NCBI RefSeq assembly: GCF_017309185.1
Contig: NZ_JAEKJZ010000005.1
Span: 372,001-436,000, forward strand
Direction: 5' to 3'
Length of the DNA: 64,000 bases
Origin: Roseibium aggregatum
GTDB taxonomy: Bacteria > Pseudomonadota > Alphaproteobacteria > Rhizobiales > Stappiaceae
A program made the position numbers and the translations under genes. This document shows, in pieces, positions 54,938-63,071 of the stretch (position 1 is the stretch's first letter; every line of letters begins with the position of its first letter). The notes under the pieces are model-generated. The model was not told the DNA's origin. It saw only the letters and a program-made list of their open reading frames with translations, and made no database searches.

Positions 54938-55072
54938 TGAACTTCTGCAGGATCTCGTCGACCGGACCTCACGCTTGCGCGGTTCCGCCGATACATGGTT
55001 CCTGCCGCAGGGTCGGCGACACCTTGCAACACGCGCTTGCAAAGGCAAAGAAAAACTGTAAGGCAATGAAGA

Positions 55073-55843
55073 ATGGCGGATCAATCTTCAACAACCGTTC
55101 AAAAAGCGCCCCAAAAACCGGTTCGGGCGGTGCTGCAGACCCTGAAGATTTTGCGAGAGCTCGGACAGACCGGAGAGCCGATGGGAGCCACCGCTCTGGC
55201 GCGAAAGGCCGGGCTGAACACTTCTACGACCTTCAACATTCTCCGGACCCTGAACGACGAAGGAATGGTCAGCTTCGATGAGGCGACCAAGACCTATACG
55301 CCAGCGCTTGGGCTCCTCGGACTGGTGCGATCCCTGGTCAGCCTGCAGGAAAGCGAGCTCCTGCGTCGCGAACTGGTCCAGATCGCGACGCAGGAGCAGT
55401 GCCTGATGGCGCTCTGGCAGGTCGTCGATGACCGGGTCGTGCTGATTGACCGCGCTCTCGCCGACACGCCGGTTCGGCTCGACATGCAGGTTACCCAGAG
55501 AATGCCGAAGTATCTGGGAGCCATCGGCCGGGTGATTGCGGCGAAGTCCGATGTGGGAACCGAGGAGCTCCGCCGCTGGTTCTCCAGCATGCGCTGGAAC
55601 AGCCCGATCAGCTTCGCGCAATACCTGGACGAGGTGGACCAGGCGCGCGTGCGCGGCTACGCGATCGACGACGAAACCCTTTATGCCGGGATTTCGGTCG
55701 TCGCCTCTGTCATCACCGATGCGCAGAACTGGCCGACCTTCGGGATCTCGGCCATCATGCTGGCCAACGCCCCGGAGAAAAACCGTCTTCACGAAATTGG
55801 CACCCGGCTGGCGGAGATCGCCAAGGTCGTCTCGGACGGCTGA
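55073..55843 (+). CDS. IclR-family transcriptional regulator
   Basis: A 256-residue regulator. The N-terminal winged helix (about 16-75, AVLQTLKILRELGQ, ALARKAGLNTSTTFNILRTL) is followed by the IclR effector domain (about 90-250) with RLDMQVTQRMPKYLGAIGRV and GYAIDDETLYAGISVVASVI. It lies 167 bases downstream of the TRAP binding-protein gene and is likely its local regulator. It shares its effector-domain motifs with the second IclR protein at 57361-58164, which suggests related ligands. It converges with the aldehyde dehydrogenase gene. Confidence 0.9.
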   Translation: MADQSSTTVQKAPQKPVRAVLQTLKILRELGQTGEPMGATALARKAGLNTSTTFNILRTLNDEGMVSFDEATKTYTPALGLLGLVRSLVSLQESELLRRELVQIATQEQCLMALWQVVDDRVVLIDRALADTPVRLDMQVTQRMPKYLGAIGRVIAAKSDVGTEELRRWFSSMRWNSPISFAQYLDEVDQARVRGYAIDDETLYAGISVVASVITDAQNWPTFGISAIMLANAPEKNRLHEIGTRLAEIAKVVSDG

Positions 55844-55861
55844 GGTTCAACAGCAGCACTG

Positions 55862-57334
55862 TCAGGCAGGTTCTTCGATCTCCATCCAGATGGCTTTGGT
55901 CTTCAGATACTTGCCGTAGCCCTGTCGGCCCATATCCTTGCCGATTCCGGAGCGCTTCAGCCCCCCGAACGGGCTGGTCATGTCCATGGCGCGGCCCCAG
56001 TGATTGATCCACACGGTCCCGCTCTCGATCCGGCGGCTTGCGGCCATGGCAACGTCGATGTCGCGCGTCCAGACCGAGGCCGTCAGTCCGTAGTCTGGAT
56101 GGTTGGCCTTCCCGATTGCCTGGTCGAAGGTCTCGAAGGTGTCGACGGAAAGCACGGGGCCGAAAATCTCTTCCCTGAAGGCGATGTTGTCCGGGCCTAT
56201 TCCGTCCAGGATCGTCGGCTCGAAAAACTGTCCGCGCTCCTCCATCGCGTGACCGCCACACAGAAGGACACCGCCCTCGTTGACCGATTGCGAAACGATC
56301 CCGGCCATCCGATTCAGCTGGGACTGGTTGATCACGGGCGGCAAGGTGATGCCGTCGGCCCAGGTGGGGCCAGGCCGGACACGTGCCATGCGCGCCGCGA
56401 TCCGCTCGATCAGTGCCTGTTTCACCCCGGACTGGACAATCAGCCGGGATCCGGAAAAGCAGGCTTGGCCGCTGTTGTAGGTCACGCCCCGCGCCACAAG
56501 GTCGGCGATATGGTCGAGATCCTTCGCATCGTCGAAAACGACTTGCGGTCCCTTGCCGCCCAGTTCGAGGCTCACGGGCTTGAGGCCGTGGGTGGCCGCG
56601 TCGGCCATAATGGCGGCTCCGGTTCGGCTGGATCCGGTGAAGGTGACGTAGTCGACGCCCGGATGGCGCACGAGGGTCTGGCCGACGCTGCCGTCGCCCA
56701 GGACGACATTGAAAATACCATCCGGGAGTCCGGCCTCGCGGGCGAGTTGCGCGATCCTCAGGATCCCGAAGGGCGTGAACTCGGAAGGTTTCAGAACCAC
56801 GCCGTTGCCTGCCGCCAGCGCCGGCGCGAATTTCCAGGCAGCCAGGATGACGGGAAAGTTCCATGGGGAGATCGCACCGATCACGCCGTAGGGCTCGTCG
56901 CGGGTGAAGGAAAGCTGTCGGGCAGGCGTCGCGGTGACCGAACTTTCGTGAGTGTCCGCATAGGCGGAGAACATGCGCAGGGCGAGGCTGACGACCTTCA
57001 CATCCCGGGACATCACTTCCGTATAGGGGCGCGAGGATACCAGAGCCTCAAGCGCGGCGATGTCGGCCGCGTGACGGTCGACAAGATCGGCCCAGCGGTT
57101 CAGGATCTCGGCGCGCGGCCGCGGCCCCATCGTTGCCCATCCGCTGTCTCGAACGGCCTTGCGGCAACTTTCAACCGCGCGGTCCATGTCTTCCGGCGTG
57201 GCCATCCGGACCGGCAGCTTTAAGTCCGTGTCGGAGGGGCATGAGATGACGAATTCCTCTCCGGCCGCTTCCACGAGCGTGCCATCGAGATACATGCCGT
57301 TCGGCCGGTCGAGTGCTTTGGGGTCGAAATGCAC
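55862..57334 (-). CDS. NAD(P)-dependent aldehyde dehydrogenase
   Basis: Cytoplasmic aldehyde dehydrogenase of 490 residues, normal length. The catalytic cysteine is Cys292 in YNSGQACFSGSR and the general base is Glu257 in SLELGGKGPQVV. Cofactor-binding segments are GAISPWNFPVILAAWKFAPA and FTGSSRTGAAIM; the C-terminal motif is SPFGGLKRSGIGKDMG. It is the last gene of the leftward adh-gst-iclR-aldh unit, 26 bases after the IclR gene, and would oxidise an aldehyde (perhaps from the iron alcohol dehydrogenase) to an acid. The exact substrate is unknown. Confidence 0.93.
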   Translation of the reverse strand: MHFDPKALDRPNGMYLDGTLVEAAGEEFVISCPSDTDLKLPVRMATPEDMDRAVESCRKAVRDSGWATMGPRPRAEILNRWADLVDRHAADIAALEALVSSRPYTEVMSRDVKVVSLALRMFSAYADTHESSVTATPARQLSFTRDEPYGVIGAISPWNFPVILAAWKFAPALAAGNGVVLKPSEFTPFGILRIAQLAREAGLPDGIFNVVLGDGSVGQTLVRHPGVDYVTFTGSSRTGAAIMADAATHGLKPVSLELGGKGPQVVFDDAKDLDHIADLVARGVTYNSGQACFSGSRLIVQSGVKQALIERIAARMARVRPGPTWADGITLPPVINQSQLNRMAGIVSQSVNEGGVLLCGGHAMEERGQFFEPTILDGIGPDNIAFREEIFGPVLSVDTFETFDQAIGKANHPDYGLTASVWTRDIDVAMAASRRIESGTVWINHWGRAMDMTSPFGGLKRSGIGKDMGRQGYGKYLKTKAIWMEIEEPA

Positions 57335-57360
57335 TATCGTCTCCTGTTTGAATGAAAGGC

Positions 57361-58164
57361 TTAAGTCTCAGGCTGGCGGGCGGCGACGCCTCCGCTTTTC
57401 AGGCATGCATCGTGGAGTGTGGCGCCGAGTTCAGCCAGACGAGAGGGCTCCAGGGAGCCGGACAGCGCGATGGCGGATAGCCCGATGCTCGGTTCGCCGG
57501 AGGCGTCGCAGGCCACGCTGGCAACGACATGGACACCCTTGTAGAGGTTGCCCGCGTCGATGGCGTATCCGAGCTCCTTCGCCTCCTGGACTTCGGTCCA
57601 ATAGCGTTCGAAGGTCAGAGGCACTTCCCATCGCAGATCGGGAAATTGGTCCTCAAGGGTGTCCCGCGCTATGTTGCGCCGCGCCGCCACGATGCGCCCG
57701 ATTGCCCCCAGATAGACCGGCATGCGCTGTGTCACCTGAAGATCGAGCCGGAGCGGGCGGTCGGCCAGAGCGCGCTCGCGCAGGATCACGCGGGAGCGCG
57801 TGATGTGCCACAGCGCGGTCAGGCAATCGTATTTCGTGGCGATTTCCTTCATGCGCATGCGAAGCGCGGCTTCCGGATCCGGATTGGGAACCTTTTGCGC
57901 AAGCTGAAGAAGGCCGACGCCAAGCTGATAGGTCTTGCTGGCTGCATGGTTCTCCACCATTCCACCCGATTCCAGCGTGCGCAGGATCTTCAGGGCGGTG
58001 GCGATCGGAACGCCTGCGCTTTGCGAGATTTCCGTGAGCTTTATGGGAGCTTCGGCCTTTGACAGCGCCTGCAAGATCCGCATGGCGTTGACAACGGCGG
58101 GAACGGGCTGAAAGCCCGCCTTGTCCTTGGTCGTCTCGGGTGAAGCGCCGTTTTCAGCTGTCAT
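57361..58164 (-). CDS. IclR-family transcriptional regulator (second copy)
   Basis: A 267-residue regulator with a winged helix (about 22-82, KLTEISQSAGVPIATALKIL) and an IclR effector domain (about 97-250; RLDLQVTQRMPVYLGAIGRI, GYAIDAGNLYKGVHVVASV). Its ATG overlaps the stop of the GST-like gene (ATGA), so it is translated as part of the leftward operon and probably controls the divergent promoter at 59978-60196. The resemblance to the IclR protein at 55073 is strongest in the ligand domain. Confidence 0.9.
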   Translation of the reverse strand: MTAENGASPETTKDKAGFQPVPAVVNAMRILQALSKAEAPIKLTEISQSAGVPIATALKILRTLESGGMVENHAASKTYQLGVGLLQLAQKVPNPDPEAALRMRMKEIATKYDCLTALWHITRSRVILRERALADRPLRLDLQVTQRMPVYLGAIGRIVAARRNIARDTLEDQFPDLRWEVPLTFERYWTEVQEAKELGYAIDAGNLYKGVHVVASVACDASGEPSIGLSAIALSGSLEPSRLAELGATLHDACLKSGGVAARQPET

Positions 58165-58829
58165 TCTGCTCTCATCTCAGGTTCGTAACGGAGCTGCATC
58201 CTCACTTCCGGAAGTTGATCGCGGAAGGGGGCAGTCTGCTCCAACCTAACACTCAGAGCGGTGATTTCCGGCAGGGATTCATTTTCCAGAACCTGCGGCA
58301 GAAAGCCGTTCAGGAAATCGAAGGCCACGGCTGTCGTGATTTCGCCAAGGCTCGGGATCTCCTTATCGGCGCTGTTTAGAGGGGCTAGGCTCTTCTCCAG
58401 TTCCCGCATCGCTGTGCGGGCCTGATTGACGCGATCCAGAAAGTAGGGGGCGTGGCGTTTGGGTTCGGGTCTCAGCAGCAATTCATGTCCGGCGACGACG
58501 CCCTTGTCCAAAGCCGTCTGGCAAAGCGCGCCGAGCTGCAGATCGTGCCGCCGCCCGGCGCCGCTCGCGGGCAGCAGGCTGTGATCCGTGTCATGGGTGA
58601 GGAGTAAATGGTCGAGGATCGCACCGCTTTCAATCAGTGTCTCGCCGTCAGGCAGGCATAACACCGGAACGCGCCCGAGAGGATTGATTTCCCGAATTGC
58701 CTCAAGGTCGGAGAAGGGCGAAAGCGCGATCTGTTCGAAGGGAACGCCAAGAACCCGCATGGCGATCGCGACACGCCGGGTGTAGGGAGAGGCGTTGCGT
58801 CCGTAGAGCCTGTGCCGATCCGTGCTCAT
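58161..58829 (-). CDS. Glutathione S-transferase-like protein
   Basis: Cytoplasmic protein of 222 residues. The N-terminal thioredoxin-fold domain (about 6-85) shows GRNASPYTRRVAIAMRVLGV with a serine at the usual catalytic position, then NPLGRVPVLCLPDGETLIES, including the cis-proline and glutathione-binding ES pair. A helical C-terminal domain follows. It overlaps the iron alcohol dehydrogenase gene upstream and the IclR gene downstream by four bases each, so it is tightly coupled to this pathway. A glutathione-dependent isomerase or conjugation step is possible, by inference. Confidence 0.82.
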   Translation of the reverse strand: MSTDRHRLYGRNASPYTRRVAIAMRVLGVPFEQIALSPFSDLEAIREINPLGRVPVLCLPDGETLIESGAILDHLLLTHDTDHSLLPASGAGRRHDLQLGALCQTALDKGVVAGHELLLRPEPKRHAPYFLDRVNQARTAMRELEKSLAPLNSADKEIPSLGEITTAVAFDFLNGFLPQVLENESLPEITALSVRLEQTAPFRDQLPEVRMQLRYEPEMRAE

Positions 58830-59977
58830 GCGACCGCGCCAAACTGATGTTCAAAAAGGCGGGTGTAATCGTCTTCCCCGGCGGGCCGGGAATTGGTGCG
58901 ATCCGTGAAATCGGCCTTGGCGGTCCGGGCGAGATCCGGGACAAGCTCCCTGCTTACCCCCATCGCCGCGATGCTAGCCGGAAGGCCCAGTCTTTCGTTT
59001 CTCGCCTCGATTGCGTCGATGAACGCGCTTACGCTCGTGCAGTTGGTGGCTTCGGCAAGGGGAGCCAGGTCGACATCCGGAGCCTCCGCGTTGAACCTCA
59101 GAACGTCGGGCAGGAAAATCGCGTTCAAGGTGCCATGATGCAGCTTGAGTTCATGAAGTCCGCCCGCCGCGTGGGACATGGCGTGAACCGAGCCGAGACC
59201 GTTGGTCATCGCCATGCCGCCTTCGGCGCTGCCGAGCAGGAGATGCCACCGGGCCTCCCGGTCCTGGCCGTCTTCGACCGCGCGCTCGAGATGGGTCCAG
59301 ATCCGTTTCAACCCGTCCAGCGCCACCGCCGCTGCCGGGGGATTGAGGCGCGGGCTCAGGAAACCTTCGATGCAATGGGACATCGCATCCATTCCGGACC
59401 CGGCGGTCATTGCCGCCGGAAGCGTCAGGGTCAGTTCCGGATCGGAGATCGCCACGCGCGGTTTCATGTCGGGATGCCGCAGGATGTACTTCCGGGCACC
59501 CGGCACAGAGATGACCGCGCTTTGCCCGACCTCGCTCCCGGTTCCCGCCGTGGTGGGGATGGCGAAAAGAGGAGGGAGGCGTGTGCCGTCGATCCTGGCG
59601 GTTCCACCGAGGGAGGCGTCGTAGGTCTCCACGGCGCCTTCATGGGTTGCCAGGACGAGAACCGCTTTCGCCAGATCGATCGGTGATCCGCCCCCGACCG
59701 CGACGACCCCGTCGGCTCCGCTTTCCGTAAAGAGGCGGGCGGCTTCGACGCAGGCGTCCTTGGTGGGATTGGCGGGGGTGTCGTGAAAGGTTGCCGCCGG
59801 CTCCACGCCCAGTGCAGCCACGACTCTGTCAATCAGACCGGCTTGGAGGATACCTCGATCCGTCACGACCAGGGGACGCTTCGAGCCGTGGTTTTTCAGT
59901 TCGGAGGCGAGTTCCGCCAGCGCGCCGTAGCCCAGCACCGTGTCCGTCAGAAAGAACATTCTGCAAAGCTTATCCAT
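58826..59977 (-). CDS. Iron-containing alcohol dehydrogenase family protein
   Basis: Group III NAD(P)-dependent dehydrogenase of about 383 residues. The nucleotide-binding segment is GVVAVGGGSPIDLAKAV, followed by IPTTAGTGSEVGQSAVIS. Metal-ligand histidines lie in GSGMDAMSHCIEGFLSP and SVHAMSHAAGGLHELKLHHG. It could reduce or oxidise an alcohol/aldehyde or act like a maleylacetate reductase. The start is uncertain: ATG at 59977 is chosen, but a GTG at 59992 and an ATG at 59959 are also in frame. It is the first gene of the leftward operon. Confidence 0.88.
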   Translation of the reverse strand: MDKLCRMFFLTDTVLGYGALAELASELKNHGSKRPLVVTDRGILQAGLIDRVVAALGVEPAATFHDTPANPTKDACVEAARLFTESGADGVVAVGGGSPIDLAKAVLVLATHEGAVETYDASLGGTARIDGTRLPPLFAIPTTAGTGSEVGQSAVISVPGARKYILRHPDMKPRVAISDPELTLTLPAAMTAGSGMDAMSHCIEGFLSPRLNPPAAAVALDGLKRIWTHLERAVEDGQDREARWHLLLGSAEGGMAMTNGLGSVHAMSHAAGGLHELKLHHGTLNAIFLPDVLRFNAEAPDVDLAPLAEATNCTSVSAFIDAIEARNERLGLPASIAAMGVSRELVPDLARTAKADFTDRTNSRPAGEDDYTRLFEHQFGAVA

Positions 59978-60074
59978 CTTCCCCGGTCTCACTTCCCCGC
60001 TGCCTCACCGTCTTCGTGGGTGAGACGGCGGTATCGTCAAATGCTGTCGAGAGGGTAGGGATTTCGAGAAATTG

Positions 60075-60094
60075 GTCAAGAAAAATTTCTTGAC
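60075..60094. promoter_or_regulatory. Palindromic operator in divergent promoter of the adh and acyl-CoA synthetase operons
   Basis: GTCAAGAAA-AA-TTTCTTGAC has perfect 9-bp arms. Its right arm overlaps a rightward -35-like TTGACA at 60090-60095, a typical repressor position. Related half sites (GAGAAATT, AATTTCT) flank it. The IclR protein encoded in the leftward operon is the likely binder. Confidence 0.6.
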
Positions 60095-60196
60095 AGAAAA
60101 AAGAATTTCTATGCAGAAAAAATACGCTAATGTTGGCGGAGTCGTTTCAAGCGTGTGAAAACGCCGGTGACGGCCAAATCGGAATGAAGGTTGGGG

Positions 60197-62314
60197 GTGA
60201 GCGAAGTGCGGGCATACGGGGTTAGACCGGGACTGGAGAAAGTGTTCAAGCCGCACGCGATAGCGATCGTAGGGGCGTCGGCAGACCCCACGCGTATCGG
60301 CGGACGCCCCGTGCACTATCTGAAAGCCAATGGCTTCGCAGGGCGGATCTTCCCCGTCAATCCTTCCCGGGAAACGGTGCAGGACCTCCCTGCCTATCCG
60401 TCTCTCGATGCGCTTCCCGGAGACATCGACCTCGCGATCCTCGCCATTCCGGCCGAGCATGTTCCGGAGGCTATTGAAGCGGCGGCAAGAAAGAATGCGG
60501 CGGGCGTCGTCATCTTCAGCTCGGGCTTTGCCGAAATCGGCCCGGAAGGCGAAGCGCTTCAGGCGCGCATCACGGACCGTGCCGCCGAACTGGGTATCCA
60601 TGTAATGGGCCCGAACACGTTGGGTTTCTATGCGGCGCCATCGCGGACGGTGGCAACCTTCAGCAGTCTTTTCGAGCGAGGACCTGTTCCGGAGGGGCCG
60701 GTCGCCCTGGTCTCGCAGTCGGGCGCGTTCGGCGCGCATCTCGGGATCAAGGCGATCAAGCGCGGCATCGGCCTTCGCTACTGGGTGACGACAGGCAACG
60801 AGGCGGGTGTATCGGCCACCGATGTGATCGAAGCCCTGAGCAGGGATCCCGAGTTGCGGGTCATTGGCGTCTATCTGGAGGGGGTCAAGGACGGCCGTGC
60901 TCTGATGACGGCTATTTCGTCGGCGCGGGCCTCGGGCAAGCGCGTGGTTGTCATCAAGGTGGGACGGACCCCGGTGGGCAGCCGAGCGGCGCAGTCGCAC
61001 ACGGCTTCGCTTGCCGGGGACGATGCCGTGTTCGACAGTGCCATTGCCCGGGCCGGTGCCTTGCGGGTCAAGCGAACCGACGAAATGCTCGACGCTCTTT
61101 ATGCGCTCAGCCACGGCGAGGATCTCGCCGGAGACCGTTTGGGTCTGCTGACCGTTTCCGGCGGTGCGGGCGTGCTGATGGCGGACGCGGCCTTTGACGC
61201 GGGGTTTTCAGTCCCGTCCTTGCCTGCGGATACGCAGGCGCGCTTGCGTGAGATCTGCCCGTTCGGCTCTCCGGTCAATCCTGTCGATGTGACCGCCCAG
61301 TCCATGAACCAGCCCGAGCTGATCACCGATCACATGCGGGCGATGTTCCAGGATGGCGGTTGCGACGCGATCGTCGGCTTTTTCATGAACTGGATGGAAT
61401 CGCCGATGCTGGCCGAAAGCGTTCGACGCGCGGTGATCGCAGGCGCGGACGGTTTTTCCGATCGAACCTTTGCTCTTGTGGCCAACACCGACACCGCGAC
61501 GCGCGAGCTGTTCGAAGAGCAGGACATGATGGTGTTCGACGATCCCACCGGGGCCATCGAGGCGCTCCGGCAACTGGGTCATCAGACAGGCGTTCCGGCC
61601 GCGCGGGACTGGAGCGATCTCGGCCCGAAAAGCGGGGACCTCATAGCGGAGTCACTCACGGAATATGACGCTCTGAAAGCCGTCGCAGCCTACGGGGTTT
61701 CGGTGCCCGGTGTGGTTTGTGCGGCAACCGCGGACGAAGCGGGTGCCGCCGCCGAAACCCTGGGGGGGCGCGTTGTCCTGAAGATCCTGTCGCCGGATAT
61801 CGCGCACAAGACAGAGGTCGGTGGCGTGAAGCTCAACCTGTCGGGGGCGGATGAGGTCAGGGGGGCTGCGGCGAAAATGATGGCGGAGGTCAGTAAGCGT
61901 GTGCCGTCGGCGCGCATCGATGGCGTTCTCGTCAGCCCGATGGTTTCCGGCGTTGCGGAGTGCATTGTCGGGGCACGTATCGACGATGTTTTCGGCCCGG
62001 TCGTCATGGTCGGGGCCGGTGGCATTCACGCCGAGGTTTATCGGGATGTCGCCCTGTCTGTTGCTCCGGTCAGTCGGGAGGACGCCGAGGCCATGTTGAG
62101 ATCCCTGCGGTCCTGGCCTCTGCTGGACGGCGCGCGCGGCGTGGCCAAGGCCGATGTCCCGGCGCTGGTCGAGACCATCCTCGCGCTTTCGGACTTTGTC
62201 CTCGCCCACCGGAACCAAATCGCCGCTGTGGAACTTAATCCCGTCAGCGTCGCGGCCCTCGGCGGGGGTGCCCGCGCGCTCGATGCCTATATCGAACGGA
62301 AGGCCGGTGCCTGA
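60197..62314 (+). CDS. Acyl-CoA synthetase, NDP(ADP)-forming type, fused subunits
   Basis: A 705-residue protein that would activate an organic acid to its CoA thioester with ATP. It has a CoA-binding Rossmann domain (about 12-105, PHAIAIVGASADPTRIGGRP), succinyl-CoA-ligase-like domains with ALVSQSGAFGAHLG, the probable phospho-histidine in RAAQSHTASLAGD, and a C-terminal ATP-grasp domain (about 485-705, LKILSPDIAHKTEVGGVKLN). The alpha-beta fused order is typical of bacterial ADP-forming synthetases. The start is taken as GTG at 60197, 6 bases after AAGG; TTG at 60191 and GTG at 60206 are alternatives. It begins the rightward operon. Confidence 0.87.
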   Translation: MSEVRAYGVRPGLEKVFKPHAIAIVGASADPTRIGGRPVHYLKANGFAGRIFPVNPSRETVQDLPAYPSLDALPGDIDLAILAIPAEHVPEAIEAAARKNAAGVVIFSSGFAEIGPEGEALQARITDRAAELGIHVMGPNTLGFYAAPSRTVATFSSLFERGPVPEGPVALVSQSGAFGAHLGIKAIKRGIGLRYWVTTGNEAGVSATDVIEALSRDPELRVIGVYLEGVKDGRALMTAISSARASGKRVVVIKVGRTPVGSRAAQSHTASLAGDDAVFDSAIARAGALRVKRTDEMLDALYALSHGEDLAGDRLGLLTVSGGAGVLMADAAFDAGFSVPSLPADTQARLREICPFGSPVNPVDVTAQSMNQPELITDHMRAMFQDGGCDAIVGFFMNWMESPMLAESVRRAVIAGADGFSDRTFALVANTDTATRELFEEQDMMVFDDPTGAIEALRQLGHQTGVPAARDWSDLGPKSGDLIAESLTEYDALKAVAAYGVSVPGVVCAATADEAGAAAETLGGRVVLKILSPDIAHKTEVGGVKLNLSGADEVRGAAAKMMAEVSKRVPSARIDGVLVSPMVSGVAECIVGARIDDVFGPVVMVGAGGIHAEVYRDVALSVAPVSREDAEAMLRSLRSWPLLDGARGVAKADVPALVETILALSDFVLAHRNQIAAVELNPVSVAALGGGARALDAYIERKAGA

Positions 62315-62694
62315 TGGTCTGGACCTTCGACAATTTCCGGCCGGGGGCTGAGATCGGCTGCGCGGAGATGCAGGTGCCGGACGATGCCCTGCTCAACGTC
62401 GCCGCCGCTTTCCCGGACCTTCAACCGGGGGAGAATGGCCCTGAGCTGACCATCGCGACGCTGATGCGCGCCTACACCTTTCTCATTTACCCGCGTCCGC
62501 CGGGCAATATCCACGCGGAGCAGACCATGAAGATCTTCCGGCAGGTTCGGCCGGGTCAGACCTTCGTCGCCCGGGCGACGTGTCTGGACAAGGAAATCAA
62601 GAAGGGCCGCAACTGGGTTGTGTTCGGGATCGAGCTTGCCGACGGCGGGAAGCCACTTGTCGAGGCGGAAATGAGGTTCGTATGGGCGATGTGA
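62314..62694 (+). CDS. MaoC-like hot-dog hydratase domain protein
   Basis: A 126-residue single hot-dog-fold protein. It opens with TFDNFRPGAEIGCAE and has NIHAEQTMKIFRQVRPGQTF, as in the N-terminal (non-catalytic or substrate-binding) half of heterodimeric MaoC/FAS1-like hydratases. The start shares one base with the stop of the acyl-CoA synthetase (TGATG). It likely forms a heterodimer with the next gene product to hydrate an enoyl-CoA. The usual catalytic D-x4-H is not obvious here, in keeping with the non-catalytic partner role. Confidence 0.75.
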   Translation: MVWTFDNFRPGAEIGCAEMQVPDDALLNVAAAFPDLQPGENGPELTIATLMRAYTFLIYPRPPGNIHAEQTMKIFRQVRPGQTFVARATCLDKEIKKGRNWVVFGIELADGGKPLVEAEMRFVWAM

Positions 62695-62708
62695 ACCCAG
62701 GACGGAAC

Positions 62709-63071
62709 ATGTCCGAATGGGAGCTGATCGACGAGGACAGAACCCGCGCATACGCGGATCTGACCGACGATCATAACCCCTTGCATCTGGACAACGAGTT
62801 TGCCCGGGAAACGCCGCTTGGCCGTACCATCGCTCACGGCACGGTTACGCTGGCCCAGGTGATGCGGTTGCTCGAGCGCTCCCTGGGCGCGGAGGCCGTC
62901 GCGCGGGGCGAACTCAGGGTGCGCTTTCAGGCTCCGGTCTATGTCGGTACCCGGGTGCGTGCCGTGCTGCAAGCGGCGGAAATGCCGGACATGCCCCTGT
63001 CTGTTGCGGTCGAGTGCGAGGACGGCAGGACAACCTTGTCCGGAACCTTTATCCCGGAGGCCCGGTCTTGA
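62709..63071 (+). CDS. MaoC-like enoyl-CoA hydratase, catalytic half
   Basis: A 120-residue hot-dog protein with the R-hydratase signature YADLTDDHNPLHLDNEFA, containing the Asp and His catalytic pair, and GRTIAHGTVTLAQVM. It probably pairs with the preceding gene product as an enoyl-CoA hydratase. The ATG at 62709 follows AGGACGGAA; an in-frame ATG at 62682 overlaps the end of the previous gene and is possible. It overlaps the thiolase start by four bases (TTGA). Confidence 0.82.
   Translation: MSEWELIDEDRTRAYADLTDDHNPLHLDNEFARETPLGRTIAHGTVTLAQVMRLLERSLGAEAVARGELRVRFQAPVYVGTRVRAVLQAAEMPDMPLSVAVECEDGRTTLSGTFIPEARS

Noticed and set aside
60005-61114. A 369-residue - strand frame over the acyl-CoA synthetase start
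   Set aside because: It overlaps a strongly supported gene and the operator region and has no family features.
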